In this document: positions 1 through 13,205 of the stretch, in pieces
How the letters are laid out: every line of letters begins with the position of its first letter
How positions within the stretch are numbered: the stretch's first letter is position 1
Assembly (NCBI RefSeq): GCF_902686445.1
Contig: NC_062219.1
Coordinates: 142,582,057-142,646,056, forward strand
Length of the DNA stretch: 64,000 bases
Direction of reading: 5' to 3'
Origin: Sciurus carolinensis
Taxonomy: Eukaryota; Chordata; Mammalia; Rodentia; Sciuridae
Program-made: the position numbers and the translations under genes
The notes under the pieces: generated by a model
What the model was told of the DNA's origin: nothing
The model's input: the letters and a program-made list of their open reading frames with translations, nothing else
Database searches by the model: none

Positions 1-2838
1 AGAGCCAGTCTTCCCACACTGTTAGAGTTTGAAAGGGTCATTCAGGCCGGTTTAATGAAGATACACTAGACACATGACCCGCTTTATCAGAGCACAGTAA
101 AGCTAAGTTCAGTTGGTGGTTTAAAGAAGAAAGAAATTTGAGAAAAGGGAGAGACAGGTAAAGATGATTGCAGGGTCACTGGGTAAACTGTTTGCAGGTG
201 GACAATGTCTGATCCAGTTCCTTAGCACCCTCTGTTAGGTTAAAAGAAATTATGTGTATGATGGAATAATTTTGCAAGTCCATGTTCTGCAAAGTTTCTG
301 GAGAAGGGCATATGCAGCTCAGGGAACTGAGCAGATGTCTAGATGTGCACAACCAGATAAGGTTGGCTTGCTTCTGGGGACATGGACAGTGGCAAGGGGA
401 GGGGGAGGTTGTGCAATACGACACATGTTCTAGAAGGCAACAAAAGCTTGAATAGTACCTCTGCTTTATCTATCATCTCTAACCTCAGCTAGCTGTCTCT
501 ACCACAGGGCTATCATACTGGAAAACTCCATCCATTGTCTCCATCCCTTGGAGACACATCAATTTGAAAAAAGTACTAATCCATTCCAGATAAAATTATT
601 ACAAAAAGAGTAAGTATTCGAAGTTTTTCACCTATGAAACCAAGGTCCTGTGTGTCCATGGTAAAGTCGGTTGTGTTGAGCATGACCAGGAGATGGGAGA
701 GGCCAATAGAGTGCACTTGCCATGAAGTCCATTTGCCTGAGGAGTGAATGACCTGCATAAAGGAAGTCACCTGCAGGTGAGGGCACACAGACTGAAGCCA
801 CAGAACATGGTCTTTTGTCATTTTTGGAGAGTGTGGGAGGTAAGATGGTTATTCACACCACTGAATGCCTGACCAATCTTATGCACTTGAGAAAGAACTT
901 GTAAAGATGACCCAGAGAAGACAGCCTGTAAGAGCTGATGAGGCACAACATGCTTCTCCTACCTTGGCCAAGTCCAGTCACTGTACTGACAGGTTACTGA
1001 GATCCTGGGTTGGGGGGGCAGCCACATATGGGGGGTGCTGAGGCACATCCTAGCAGTGACCTGAAAATCCAGCTGCCTTTATCAGTGACCTAGGGAACGC
1101 AGACAAAGAGCCCTTGAAAAGTATAAGGGCTTGTCACCATTGCTACTTCAGAGGATCGATTGCTACTTTAGATCCTCAAATCTGTTTCTGGGAACCAGAG
1201 GAACCTTAGGAGCATAGGCATGATACTCCCTGGGAATTTCCAGAACTAGCTGGGAGGGATCAGGGATGTTCTGAGGCACTCATAATCTGCAATTTGTGGT
1301 CTAGCCACAGAGGACAGCCTTTGCTACTACTCATGTGTCAGAGAAAAAGATGTTATAAAGACATGCTGTGAGCATCAGTGATGGGACCTTGCCATAAGTT
1401 AAACGTGGAACTTGATCTCGTCACTTACGGACTCAGACGGAGCCGGAGTCTGCTGACTTGACAGACCTTCGTGTGTGACTTTGTTTTGTGCTAATGCTAG
1501 CTTAGGATTGATGGGCTTTGAGTTATATAGTTCTCCCTGTACCCTGTGGCTCATCAGCAAGATGGAAGTTCCCCCCGGGTAGGGGCTGAGTCGAAGCAGG
1601 GGCACGCCCTCCAAGAATCAACTCTTCAGAGTGCAAGCCACCCGCAGTCACCTTTGATTTCCACTTCACCAGGCTGCAGTCTTGATCTCCTAGTCTGACC
1701 TTCCAATCAGATAAGCTGACCACAAAGCCTCCTTTATTCTCAAGATCGCTGGTGCAATCAAGCCCCCTGTCCTCCAGCCATGCCAGGGTAGAAGCTGCAG
1801 CCTTTGGGAGTCGCACGGAGGCTGGCTGCCTGTCCTCCTAAGTGCAGGTTGCCAGCCTCCTCAGGTTACTGTGCCCGACTGTGGGTAAAGTCTGCTTCGA
1901 ATTTGTTCAAACAGTGGAGATTTACAATGTGCTTTGTTCATGCAGTTAATTCATTGTAAGCAATTTGGCTCCCAGATTTCCTGCAATCGGAATCACAGGC
2001 CATTTTCACAGTCACCCGACCGTAAAATCCCTGTGTATACAAAAAAGTGGAATCTTAAACACGTTTTAAGCTCAAATAGTGGAATGAATGTGTGTTGAAT
2101 TATATCAAGATGATTATGCATGTTATCTGGGATTCTACTGATAGGGTCAATATCAATATAATAAATATATAAATATAAAAAAATAAATATGAGTATGCAT
2201 ATTCAGAGTTCTCTCACTGTCAGAAGCCAGCTGCAATACAGATTGCACTTGCCATGTCTATAGGTAGGGCAAAGATTAGGTACCACATTGTTTAGAAAGT
2301 ACAGGTTTATAGATTCCCTTCTCTTTTTTAAGGATTTAAGAAAATATAACCTGCTCCACTGCCTTTTAAAATGGGGGCAGGAGGGAGAATTTCCTTGCCT
2401 CTTATCTTCACGCCCAGCCTGGGGCAGAGTTATTCATCAGAATAAACCTTTCAGTGTTTGGGAATTTGTTGGAGCATTTCTGACACATCATCCTATGTAT
2501 GCTGTCATTTGGTTCTGAAATCTTTTGTTTTGTCAAAGTCACCTTCTGAAAGGTACAGAGATAAATTGGGGCCTGGCTCCCCCTGGTGTTTCCAAGGGAA
2601 AACTACACCTCCGCATACAGAGATGGCTATTATGAACGGTTTACCCTCTAGGGTGAGCAAACATGGTAAAAATACTAATCAAATACTAAGTACTAACTAA
2701 ATTCCTAAATACTAAATATTAATTTAAAATGCTATTTCAATATATAAAAATTACAAAGTATTAAAACCACCTCCAGATAGAGACCAATGAAGACGCTTGC
2801 CAGACATTGTCCTAAGGATCATGTATGTTTTTGTTTTA
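1..2838. other. Intergenic stretch, no gene recognised
   Basis: Mostly unclassified sequence. I see short open frames on both strands (for example minus strand 1523-1816) but none has a recognisable domain, splice structure or family resemblance. The part from about 1400 to 1870 is richer in GC and CpG than its surroundings and might be an old repeat or a conserved non-coding block. AT-rich simple sequence lies around 2155-2190. No tRNA, promoter or polyadenylation context was recognised. Confidence 0.4.
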
Positions 2839-3140
2839 GTGTCTATTGCTGGGCAGCAAATCATCCCCAAATATAGGTTTTTAAAACACAATAGTATTTG
2901 TTATCTCCCATGGTGTCTGTCGGCCTGGGACCTTGGTGCAGTTCAGCTGGGTGGTTCTAAGTGGTGCTTCTTTGTCATGAAGTCGTAGTCAGACAGTGCC
3001 TGGGTCATCTCAAAGCCTTGTGTCTCCCTGTCTGGTGGTTGAACTGGTAATACTGGACAAGCTAGGGTAGAACAGTCAGTGCCTCCTCCTTTATGGGTCC
3101 TTTTGTAAGATTTCTATGGCATAGTCAGACTTCCTCCTCG
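2839..3140 (-). repeat. Old LTR-like remnant (MaLR/ERVL type, tentative)
   Basis: The + strand reads like the antisense of an old mammalian LTR: a stretch beginning 'gtgtctattgctgggcagca' followed by a run resembling the usual 'taaaacacaa...tttgttatctcc' motif. The match is diverged and recalled from memory, so family and borders are approximate. It contains no coding sequence. Confidence 0.3.
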
Positions 3141-3689
3141 GGTCCAGGGTAGTCTCCTAAGAAAGGGAGCCAGGAGGAAGCTGTCTTGCTCTCTATGACC
3201 CAGCCTCAGAAATCACGAGGTATCACTTCCGCTGTGATCTATTGACAGGGCCAGTTATGGAGGTCCACCCAAGTTCACAGAAAGGGAATATAACCCCACC
3301 CTTCAAGACAGAAATGTCAGCGGCACACAGGAGGAAGAAGATGTGAGATGGGGTGTCTATTTGTGTGGCTATCTTCAGAAAAATACAATCAACCACGATT
3401 GTTTTATTTCATTTTCCCCCAAAGTATATGAAATTTCTACTATCATTATAACAATTTTACATTTAAGAGAAGGAGTTCAAGAAAAATTAAACTCTTCTTT
3501 AAATGCCCTTTCTGTATCATATTAGAGCATTGTCTTTTAAGGTATCTAAAGTGTCATCAATACATGGTTTTTAGTCTTGGCCTTGTTGACATTCTGGACT
3601 GGATCATTCTTTGTCAGGAAGGCTACCCTGTGCATTTTAAGTTATTTAATGGCATCCCTGGCTTCTATCCTCCAGATTCTAATTCCACC

Positions 3690-4035
3690 CTATTGTTAGT
3701 CACTGTGATAAAATACCTGAGAAAATCAACTTATAAGAAGGAAAGGCTTATTTTGTCTCATGATTTCAGAGGTTTCAGTCCATGGTCACTTGGCTTGTAG
3801 CTTTTGACCGCTGGGCACAATGTGTTATGGTGGGAATGCCAGGTGGCCAGGAAGTAAAGGAGAATCAGAGTCCCAACATCCCTTCTGGGACACGCACCCG
3901 ATAGCCAAACTCCCTCCCTAGGCCCTCCCTTCTAAATGTTTTACCACCTCCCGAGATGACCATGGGGACCATGCCTTCGCCACTTGGACCTTTGAGACTA
4001 CATTCACTCCTTCATCACCTTAGTTGTGAAGTCAA
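3690..4035 (-). repeat. MaLR-type solo LTR, antisense
   Basis: The + strand shows the antisense layout of a MaLR LTR: 'tagtcactgtgataaaatacc', then 'aggcttattttgtctcatga', 'ggtttcagtccatggtca', a central part and a 3' section with 'accacctcccgagatgacc'. Related copies in this window lie at 23970-24510 and 49140-49540. It is a solo LTR remnant with no internal retroviral genes visible. The exact subfamily is uncertain. Confidence 0.5.
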
Positions 4036-5999
4036 AAATGTCTCCAGACATCAGCAACCCCTTGTTAGAGCAGAGGCCAGCAGGAGTCAAATAATGAATG
4101 GAGTCCAGGCCTCAGCTGGTGCATGGTAAGACCACTGAATCTGTGTAATCACCCAAAGCCCATTATTCAGGTATCTCTGAGAAGCAAATTTGCATCCAAT
4201 TGAGAACCAATGATTTAGAAGGTAACTTTCTTTGATTATTTACTACTGATGAAGGTAAGGTTCTGTAAAGTTCATGATACTATGTCCAAGATTAATAGGT
4301 TGCAATTTATTTCTATGTGGTAGAAAATGTAAGTTCTGTAGGTGACAGATTTAAAGTCTCAGAGGGTATGACCAGTTTCAATCAAACTTGCAATTTTATT
4401 TCAGCATTTGTGCTGACCATTGACTGTGTAGAGTGGTTATTCCTCTCCTTTGAACTATCATCATTATCATGTTGGTTCCTTCGTGATGAGTTAAGTAGGT
4501 CTTTGCCACACAGCATGAGTGTGCACACACACATGCAAATGCATGTTCAAGATCTGCTTGGCAGAGGGAGAATTCTTTCCAAAGGGTAAGCACAGCAGCT
4601 ATTCAGATCTCCCTTCAAGAAAGAACTTGCAGTAGGGTGTAGTTAGGTTGCAACCCTGGTCGTGGTTCCTCTGATTACTCAACCAGAGCAGCTGGGCTAA
4701 GGCCATGCTTTTCCTAGGCAGCTCCATACCAGTGAATGAGCACAAGGCAGGTTTCAGAACTGGCCATTTCTATTCTTCATGGAAGTCTTCTACCAGTTCA
4801 TCTTTGTTCTGGAGCTCCTGTGGACTGGCTGAGAATTTTGTAAGGCAGTACTAAATTTTGAGGCTCTTCCTAATTAATCTTTCCTCCTTCCCTCTCATTG
4901 CTCACAGTTGCAGACTTGTCTTATGGTCTGCATTTCCTACAGAGCCCTTTAGTGTTTCAGATACCATGCAAAGCTGGCAGCCAGCATGTCACCAAATTCA
5001 TGGACTAGAACAGCATTTTAAGGAGGGGCATGGGTTGCTTCCAGAACCCAAAGAGGGGTTTGCAATAATTATCTTTTGCTTTGAACCCGGACTCTGCTTT
5101 CCTTAAAAGCTTTGCTGAAGAGGCAGTCCCTCACCTTCACAGTTTACATGTGTTTTACCAAGGCTTTAGCACACAAGCTTCCTCTTGCCTCTCCTGGACC
5201 ACGAACTTGATGATATCACTGAGGCAATGGATGAGTGTGGTGTTTCCTGGGTTCAGCTGGCCCAGATCTCTTTACTTCAGACTTTATGACAGAGGGTGCC
5301 CGCGTTAGCAAAGTTCTGCAGAAAAACAGGAGATGAATATTATAGTCTGTGTCACATGAATGCAAACTGTTCCTGATCTTTTCTTCTAATCTGAATAGGA
5401 AAGGCTGCATCCGTGATGTATGTACTGTACATGGTATGCATGGTGCATACCACATACCTGAAATCTTAGGAATGTGCTCTAGCCATGGTCTTGCCACTGG
5501 TGTGGCAGCTATGATCAAGACCAACGCTTGGTTGGACTTGTAGTAGTTTATTGTCATTCTCTATGGTCTATCCAGTGCCTGCTGGGGTAGGTTGGCTATT
5601 AAAAAAGGATATGATGGGGAACACCAGTCTCTGTTTTGTGTTTATTACTTGGTAAGAAGGCAGTTTCAAAAGTTTCTATTTGACCACTGCTACTGTGATA
5701 GCACTGGACTCACAGACCAACGGCCAATGCAATGTATATCCATTCCCATTGTATAAAGAATGGGGCAATGGCCCCCGGATGAGCTCACAGATTAAGTGGG
5801 CCCACTGTGTACCAGACTTTAGCCAGAAATCCTTTCATTACTTTACTCCCCTAAGCCTCTACTCTAACAAGGGTTCCATGATGCTTTGGGTCTCTAGATA
5901 TCAAAGTCGATTCAGAACCTGTGTGCAATGAACTTTCTCCTTGCTTTAGTGTACATAATTCAGGTAAATGGTCATAGGCTCCTCTGGAGAAGGATGGAG
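4036..5999. other. Unclassified intergenic DNA
   Basis: No exon, RNA gene or confidently named repeat was recognised. Frames of about 80-113 codons occur on both strands (for example minus 5216-5557) but show no known domain and no codon signature. A decayed retroviral internal region is possible but I could not establish it. Confidence 0.35.
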
Positions 6000-6903
6000 T
6001 GAATCATCACAGTATATACTTGTTTTGGCATCAAAATTTTTATAGATTCTATGGAATTTTCTATGTAAACAAAATGCCATTTGCAAGTATGTGCAGTTTT
6101 ATTTCTTTCTTCCCAATCTGTGTGCTATTTCCTTTTTCTTGCCTTATTGCACTAGCTAAAGACTCTTTTACAAAGTTGATTAGGAGTGTAAAGTATACAG
6201 ATCTGGTTCTTTTTTTCCTCAATTGTAAAAAGAAAGCTTTCAATATTTCATCATTAAGAATGAGGACTTTAGGTCTGGTGTAGATGCTCTGTATCAATTA
6301 TGAAAAATTTCTCCTGCTCTTAGATTGCCAAGTATTACAGAGTTTTAAAGTGATGCGTAGATGTTAAATTTTGACAAATGAGCTTTCTTCATCTATTGAG
6401 ACAGTCATAATCTGCTAATATATCAGATTACATTGATTAAATTTCTACTCTTGTGCCAACCTTATATTCCTAGAAAAATTCCCATTTGCCCAGCATGTAT
6501 TATCCTTTTCACAAATTGAAGGAGCTGATTTTTCAAATACTTGTTAAGAATTTTGGTGTTATTCTCATGAGGGATTTAGGTCTGTATTTTTTTTTCCCAT
6601 AGTGTGTTTGATGGATTTTATTTCAGGGTAAAGCTAGCCTGACAAACAACAGAGAGTTGTTTCCTTCTCAGCTATTTTCTGGAAGAGTTTGTTTAGTATT
6701 TTTATAATTTCTTCCTAATTGGGCAGAATTTATCAGTTTCATGCAAAGGTTGGTACTACAAATTCAATTTATTTATAGATATAGGACTAGTTATCTATTT
6801 CTTCTTAATCAAACCTTGGTAGTTTGAGACTTTTTAGACATTTGTCTATTTCATATAAGTTATCAAATTTATTTGCATAAAGTTGTCCATAATATTCCCC
6901 TTA

Positions 6904-7090
6904 CTATATTGAGGATTGAAACTAGAAACTCATGCTAGTCTAGCACTGTGCCATTGAGATATATCCTCAACCCTTCTTATTTTGAGACAGGGTCTCACTC
7001 AGTTTCCCAGACTGACTTGGAACTTGGGATCCTCCTGCCTCAGCCTCCTGAGTCACTGGAATTCTAAGCGGGGGCATCACCATACATGGC
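6904..7090 (-). mobile_element. B1-ID dimeric SINE
   Basis: On the + strand this reads as an antisense ID half (diverged 'gattgaaac...cactgtgccattgagatatatcctcaaccc') followed by an antisense B1/7SL half ('gagacagggtctcactcagt', 'cctcctgcctcagcctcctg', ending 'catacatggc'). It is a diverged copy nested in the older L1. SINEs of this composition are typical of sciurid and related rodent genomes. Confidence 0.8.
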
Positions 7091-9039
7091 TTCCTTTACT
7101 ATCCTTTTAATGTCTGCGGTGTCTATAGTGATGTCCCTGTTTTATTTCTGTTGTTGGCCATTAGTATCTTCTTTATTTTTATCTTTATCAGTCTGGTTAA
7201 AGTCTTATCTTTTTTTGTTGTTTTTCTCATTTATTTTTCTCTATGGTTTTCCTGTCTTCTGTTTGGTTTATTACTGCTCCAGGATTTATATTTTTTTTCT
7301 TCAACTTATTATGGTTAAAATTTAATATGGAAATTGAGGTCATTGAGAGTTTTCTTCTTTTCTAATAATGCTATAAATTTTATTTTTAAGTAATTCTTTA
7401 GCTTTGTCTCGCAAGTGTTGATATTCATTTTTAGCTAATGAAAACAATTCAATGTTATTTTTCATTTTGATTTAAAATATCTCCAATTTCTATTTTGACA
7501 TTTTCTTTGATCCACCTGTTATTTTAGGATGTAAGTTTCCAAATTCTTAGGAATTTTTTCGAGATAACTTTCTGTTATGGACTTCTAGTTTAATTCTGCT
7601 GCAATCAGAGAAGATATTTTATATGATTTAATTCTATTTAAATTTAGGGGGGTGGTTCTATGAGAGTATAGTCTTTCTTGGTGAATGTTCTATATGTGTT
7701 TGAAGATAATGCATATTCTAATATTACTTGATTGAATGAGCTATACATTTTCATTAGGCCAACCTGATTAATAATGTTGTTTTCTATTTACTTGTTTGAC
7801 TACTGAGAGAGGGGCATAAATGTCTTTAACTACAGTTGTTCATTTGTTTAACTCTTTCAGCCCTAGTAGTTTTGGCTTCATGTATCTTGAAGTATTTTTA
7901 GTTTATACACACTTAAGCTTTTTATGGTCTTATGAATTTACCTCTTTATCATTATGTTATGTCCTCTTTATCACTTTCAGCATATTTTTGCCTTTGTATT
8001 TATAAAGGGTTTATTTTACAGACAGCATGTAGTCAGACCTCATGCCTCACTTTTTAAATTTTTTAGTGTCCAGAGAAATCATGAACGTGTGATTCCCAGC
8101 AGTATGAATTTCAGACTTATTGCCTACAAGTGGGGAGATTGCAGGGATTAGTACCCCTGAGGGGCAATGGACAAGTCTTGCTTTGGAAAAATCACCTTCA
8201 TGATCCTGGTATCTCCCACCAAGTAAGTATTGCTCTTGCTTCCAAAAAAAGAAAAAAAAAACTGACAATTTGCATTTTAATGTGGTAATTTTATGCAATT
8301 ATTGATATATTGAAACCTACCCTTCTGCTCTTTTTTTTATATTTATTTGGTCTAGTCTGGTTCCTTTCTCTGCATACTTATGTTTTTTGCCCTAATGAAA
8401 TCTTTTTTGATTCCATTTCATCTCTATGCTTGCTTATTTTTTGTATCTGTATTATAAACTTTTTAATAGCTGCCCAAGGTTGGCTGATATGTGTGCATCT
8501 TTAATTATTCACAGTCCACCTTGAACTATTCCTCAGGCAGTTAAGGTCTCACAACTCATAACTCTGTGCTCGAAAGTTCTCCTTTCCATCCTGTGTGCTA
8601 CCGTTTTCATGAATTTTAATTTTAAATATTCTGCAAACACACGGCCCCTGGCTACTACTTTCATTTTAGCCATTTAGTGATCCTTTAGAGCAATTTATCA
8701 AATTAATCATGTCATTTCTGATATTTACCTTCTTTTTGAGCACTTTCATAATCTTCGTTTCCTTAGGAACTACTCAGTTTCTAGTACATTCTTTCTGCTA
8801 AAGTACTTATTTAAAGCACTGGTCTGCTGATAATTACCTCTTTAGTTTTGTTAAAAACACTATTTATTTGACTTTGTTTCTGAAAGATACAGAATTTTAG
8901 GTTGATAGGTTTGTTTTTCTTGAAAGGCTTTAAGGATGTTACTTTATTGTCTTCTGGCTTGCATACATTTGAATCCATTGTACTTCATATTTGGGCTGCC
9001 TTCAAAATTTTCTCTTTATTTGGTTTCCAGCAGTTTGAA

Positions 9040-9402
9040 GATTGTTTTGGTTTGGATGTGAGGTGTCCCCCAAAAGGTCACATATGAGACAATGCAGAAA
9101 GGTTCGGAGGAGAAATGATTGGGCTGTAAGAGTCTTAACCCAATCAGTGAATTAATCCCTGATGGGGATTATATTTTGTATCTGGAGAGTGGATACTTTC
9201 TTTCACTCTGCTTCCTGATGATGTGAGCTACTTCCCTCTGCCATACTCTTCCGCCATGATGTTCTGCACCCCGAGGAATGGAGCTGGTCTTCTATGGACT
9301 AAGACCTCTGAAACCGTGAGTCCTCAAATAAACCTTTCCTCCTCTATAATTTGTGTTGGTGGGATCATTTAGTCACAGCAGCAAAAAAGTTGACTAAGAC
9401 AA
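9040..9402 (+). repeat. MaLR-type solo LTR nested in old L1
   Basis: The sequence begins 'tgttttggtttggatgtgag', continues with a 'gtgtcccccaaaaggtcaca' block, carries 'ccgccatgatgttctgcacc', then an AATAAA-type signal in 'cctcaaataaacctttcctc' and ends 'aaaaagttgactaagaca'. This start-to-end organisation is that of a complete old MaLR-like LTR in sense orientation. It splits the surrounding antisense L1. No internal region remains. Confidence 0.6.
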
Positions 9403-9810
9403 ATATTATTTGTCTAGGTGGAATTTGTCTTCTTATATTTAGTCTGCATGGGTTCTCTGTATTCCTTGGATGCGTATTTGAAGTCTTTCATTCTGTTTAT
9501 TAATTCTTCAAATATCTAGTGTACTCCAAACTTTCTTCTCATTCTGCTCATATGGCATCTAACTTCTCTTTCTTTGGTGCATTGACTCAAGAATATCAGT
9601 GCTTGAATCCTTATAATGGCCCTTCTTTAAATTCCAGGTTGTAAAGCAAACTTACTTTTCTGATGGGTTTTTAAGAATATTTTACAGTTTTATGTGGAGT
9701 TTGCAGTTTATGTGATAATGGAAATTGTATTTTCTTTTCAGTTTTCTGGAAAATTAAATTTAAAGAATTAGAGTACATTCTCTGATTTAAAGCCTGAGTT
9801 TATATAACAT

Positions 9811-11155
9811 TGCCCATTACAATCAAACACCACAAATTATACTGCCACTGGACACATTTCCATATGTGAACCCTTCTCAACAGTGTGAAGCCTTTTTCTC
9901 AGTCTCTTGTTATCTTGTATATATATTAACTAATATGTATTATCTCGTTATTTATATATATAATTTTAATCAAGTCTAGGCTTCATAGGAAGGATATATC
10001 CAAGTTGCTAACTTGGACCCCTGGAAAAGCAAACCTGCTAACTAGAGTTCAATGTCTCCGTATATTAAGGGAAGATTTATATACCCTGAAATGCGTAAGT
10101 CACTAGGGTTCAACATAATAACTTTTAAAAATTTACATACTTCTAATATCACACTCAAATTTTACATCTTTTTTAATATCAACATGTAACTTTGACATTC
10201 ATTGACTATGAATGCAATTATGTCCCTGTAGAGTATGTGTATTAGACTATGAACTCATTAAAGAAAGGGGCCACATCTCTTCAGTTCTGGGTCTCCCACT
10301 TTCTAACAGTATCTGGTAGATAACAAAGCACTAATACATGTTTGCTAAATAAATGAAGTTCCATCAGAACAAATTGCCTGCGGCTTTAAGTAGGGGAGCT
10401 GAATGATTTTGAAGCTAAATTCTGCTTACTGCTTCTCCTAAGTCACCAGCTAAGGGAGTTATGACAAGAACTATCAAGACATGAAAAGAAACAGAAGGCG
10501 GCAGTTAGAATGCTAATTATGTTCCTGTAACTCTTTACAGAGACATAGAGCTCTTCTAATCACTTACAATTAGCCTTTGAAATTGGTGGGTGGTGGGCAG
10601 CAAGTTTTTTCCACTGTACTTATATATTAAGACCTTCAGTTTTAGCAAGGTATTTAAAAGTAAGTATAGGTTGCCTGTCTAAAGTTAATGGAAAAGGACA
10701 TTTTTGTAGCTCCTGGTTGATATTTTGACACATGAGGTTTATTATTTTCAGTTCTCTATAAGCAGTGGGTAATCACATCTGTTGACAGACAGATGTTACT
10801 TTTATAGCACGGTCTATCGTGGCAAAGGGAAAGGCTACCTATATTGAAATTGGATTGTACAGTTGCTTTGACGTCACATCTGGAGTTGCTTGCTTTGTCT
10901 TTAAATAACAATAACAACAGAGAATACACGTATTCTTTTGAATATAATTAACTAAGAACATGTTTCAAATTCATGTAAGAAACTACTACACAGCAGCTTT
11001 ATGATAGGAGCCCTAGAAATAAATCAGAACACCTGGATTCTGACTCTGGATCATTCCACTTGTCAACCTGAAGCCTTAGGTGAACCCTAATCCTTGCTGT
11101 TGTGTGAAAAGCAGCAAGTGTATTATGAAAGTCAAGTAAGTGGCATTAGTTTTAG
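9811..11155. other. Unclassified intergenic DNA
   Basis: AT-rich sequence with no recognised gene. A short AT-dinucleotide-rich patch lies near 9910-9960. No RNA gene or clear repeat was identified. Confidence 0.4.
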
Positions 11156-11392
11156 TAATAACAATAATACTGAATATAGTACCTTTACTGAGGACTTAGC
11201 ATATGCTGGGCACTCCATTATTTAAAAAAAGTAATTCTTACAAAACCCCATGAACGCAGTCTTATTGTTCTCCCTTTGAAAGATGAGAAAACTGGAGTTT
11301 AGGGAAATGAGTGACTTGCTTAGGTCATGAAGTTGTCAAGTGGTAAAGCAAGGATCCAAATTCAGGTGTCTTGGACACTCAGGTACAATTAT
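11156..11392 (+). repeat. MIR (core-SINE)
   Basis: The plus strand follows the MIR consensus order: 'tgaggacttagcatatgctgggcac', then 'cttacaaaaccccatgaacg', 'gatgagaaaactggagttta', 'gacttgcttaggtcatgaag' and 'aagtggtaaagcaaggatcc'. MIRs are old tRNA-derived SINEs shared by all mammals. This copy is long and diverged. Confidence 0.8.
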
Positions 11393-12138
11393 AATCAGAT
11401 ATCTTCCCAAATGACTTGTGAAGTGCAGATGTCTGATATATACCAAATAGTCAAAGGGTGCTAGCTCAATTTCGCTTCTCATTCTATATTCTTTAGAGCA
11501 CTCATACATGCTGACAAATTTAATGATCACCTAAAATACACGATGCCATCCAGTAGGCATTTCCAGCTCAATGCTTCCTTCTCCAAGATCAAGAACTACA
11601 CACCCATCTTCCTCAAGCGCTCAACAAGCATCTCCGATTCAATGTAACCAAACTCATTCCTTCCCTGTAAAATGCTGTTCCTCCCAGTACCAGATCAGAG
11701 ACTGATTCTCCCATCCCAGTGTGAGGGTCAGGGTGCAGGGTGGTTGTATAGTCCCTGATCTGTTTGTCTTACTAACATGCTGCTTCTATGCTCTAGGATA
11801 ACTGAGCAAATCTGTCTTATCATTAAAGATCCAACTTAAATATCATCTCCCATTTGAATCTCTGTAACAGCAGTTAGAAATAGCTTTCATTTCTGTTCAG
11901 GGGCAATACCTTGTCTACAACTCTATTTTGTATGCTATTATACTAAGTTTTGTGGTAATTTTTCTTATTTATCTCTTTTCCTAACCAATGCAATCCATTA
12001 GAACTTTTTGGATGATAGGAATGTTCTCACATGCTGTCCACTAGTAGCCAATAGCCATGTGTGCCATCCATTGAGTAACTGAAATGAGGCCAGCATGCCT
12101 GGGGAACTGAGTTAACTTTGACTTACCTTTATTTACTT

Positions 12139-12155
12139 TAGATTTAATTTTAAAG

Positions 12156-12190
<35 letters not shown>

Positions 12191-12278
12191 GCTGGGGATT
12201 GAACCCAGGGCCTTGTGCATGTGAGGCAAGCACTCTACCAACTGAGCCATATCCCCAGTCCCTAGATTTAATTTTAAA
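12139..12278 (-). mobile_element. ID SINE with 16-bp target-site duplication
   Basis: An antisense ID element (reads 'gctggggattgaacccaggg', then 'caagcactctaccaactgag') preceded by about 30 T, which is its poly(A) tail on the other strand. A perfect 16-bp duplication (tagatttaattttaaa) sits at 12139-12154 and 12263-12278, so the SINE body is 12155-12262. The tRNA-like half with intact A and B box regions marks it as young. Confidence 0.92.
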
Positions 12279-13205
12279 TGACCACATGTGCTAACCACGA
12301 CTCTAATGCCTAGCGTAGCCCTGAGCTCAGCCAGGATACAGACACATCTGTTCATTTTTATGTATCTGACGACTAGAACATGGAAGAGCCTAGAACATGA
12401 GGTGAGCAAGTAAAGAAATACACTTTACAGTGGTAGGATGTGGGAAATTTTACTTAATATAAATAGTAGGCTACCTCAGCATAGAATCACTGGAAAAAAA
12501 AATAACAAACGCTGATTTCTTGATAATCAAAAAGTTAATGCATATAGGTTTCCAGTAATGGAGAAGCAGCTTCTGTCAGGTCAACTCACTCTCAGATAAC
12601 AAAGGTGCAAAATATAAAATACAATTATCTGAAGGCATCTAGAGGAACTAAGGGAAACTGAAAACGAATTTGCTCTTGAAAGAAGAAAAACACACAGTAT
12701 AATTTTCCTGTTTGAATGTAGCTTTTTGTCTGAATATAGGCCCTAGTCATAGCTGGATTGTGGGTAAAATTTTAATAGTCTTACTGGCTCTGAGAACTGT
12801 AGGACAGAATTTGTGAGATTGTCGCAGCTGGAAAGTGAGAAGGAAATCCCCAGGAAGGTGGAAGCCATGGGCAGAATGGGAAGAGAAGGACTCTGTATAA
12901 ACCTGCTCAAAATCTCCCGCTGATTCCAAACTCCCTATGCAGGAGAGGCCTCCGAATAGGCCTACTAGGTCTAAGAGAACCAAACTGAATTTGTAGCTAT
13001 TCCACTGCAGGAAAAAACAGGGTTGGAGTCAGAATTGAAGTCAAATTAACTGCCTGCTTAAAAACAAAAACAAATAAGCAAAGGAATCATACCCTGGGGG
13101 GCCACTATAGAATCCAGTGTCCCTACCATGAGCCACTCCCAGTGTCCAAGTGATCCCAAGCTATTATGATGGCTTATGAAGAAACAGAAAAATGTCACCT
13201 AAGTT

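Larger units (their letters stand above)
6000..9810 (-). mobile_element. Ancient L1 (L1M/HAL1-like), minus strand, interrupted twice
   Basis: The + strand is T-rich and reads as antisense L1. Around 6100-6200 it corresponds to the reverse-transcriptase part of ORF2. Around 7500-7790 it contains the familiar antisense blocks such as 'ttggtgaatgttctatatgt' and 'aggccaacctgattaataat'. From about 8300 to 9800 it resembles the ORF1 side. The order from left to right is therefore 3' to 5' of a minus-strand element. All frames are broken. It is interrupted by a dimeric SINE at 6904-7090 and by an LTR at about 9040-9402. Confidence 0.65.

Noticed and set aside
1523..1816. 97-codon minus-strand frame as a gene
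   Set aside because: No domain, no splice sites, no promoter context; the length is expected by chance in GC-richer DNA.
12155..12262. tRNA gene
   Set aside because: The tRNA-like boxes belong to an ID SINE with poly(A) tail and target duplication. No full cloverleaf is expected.
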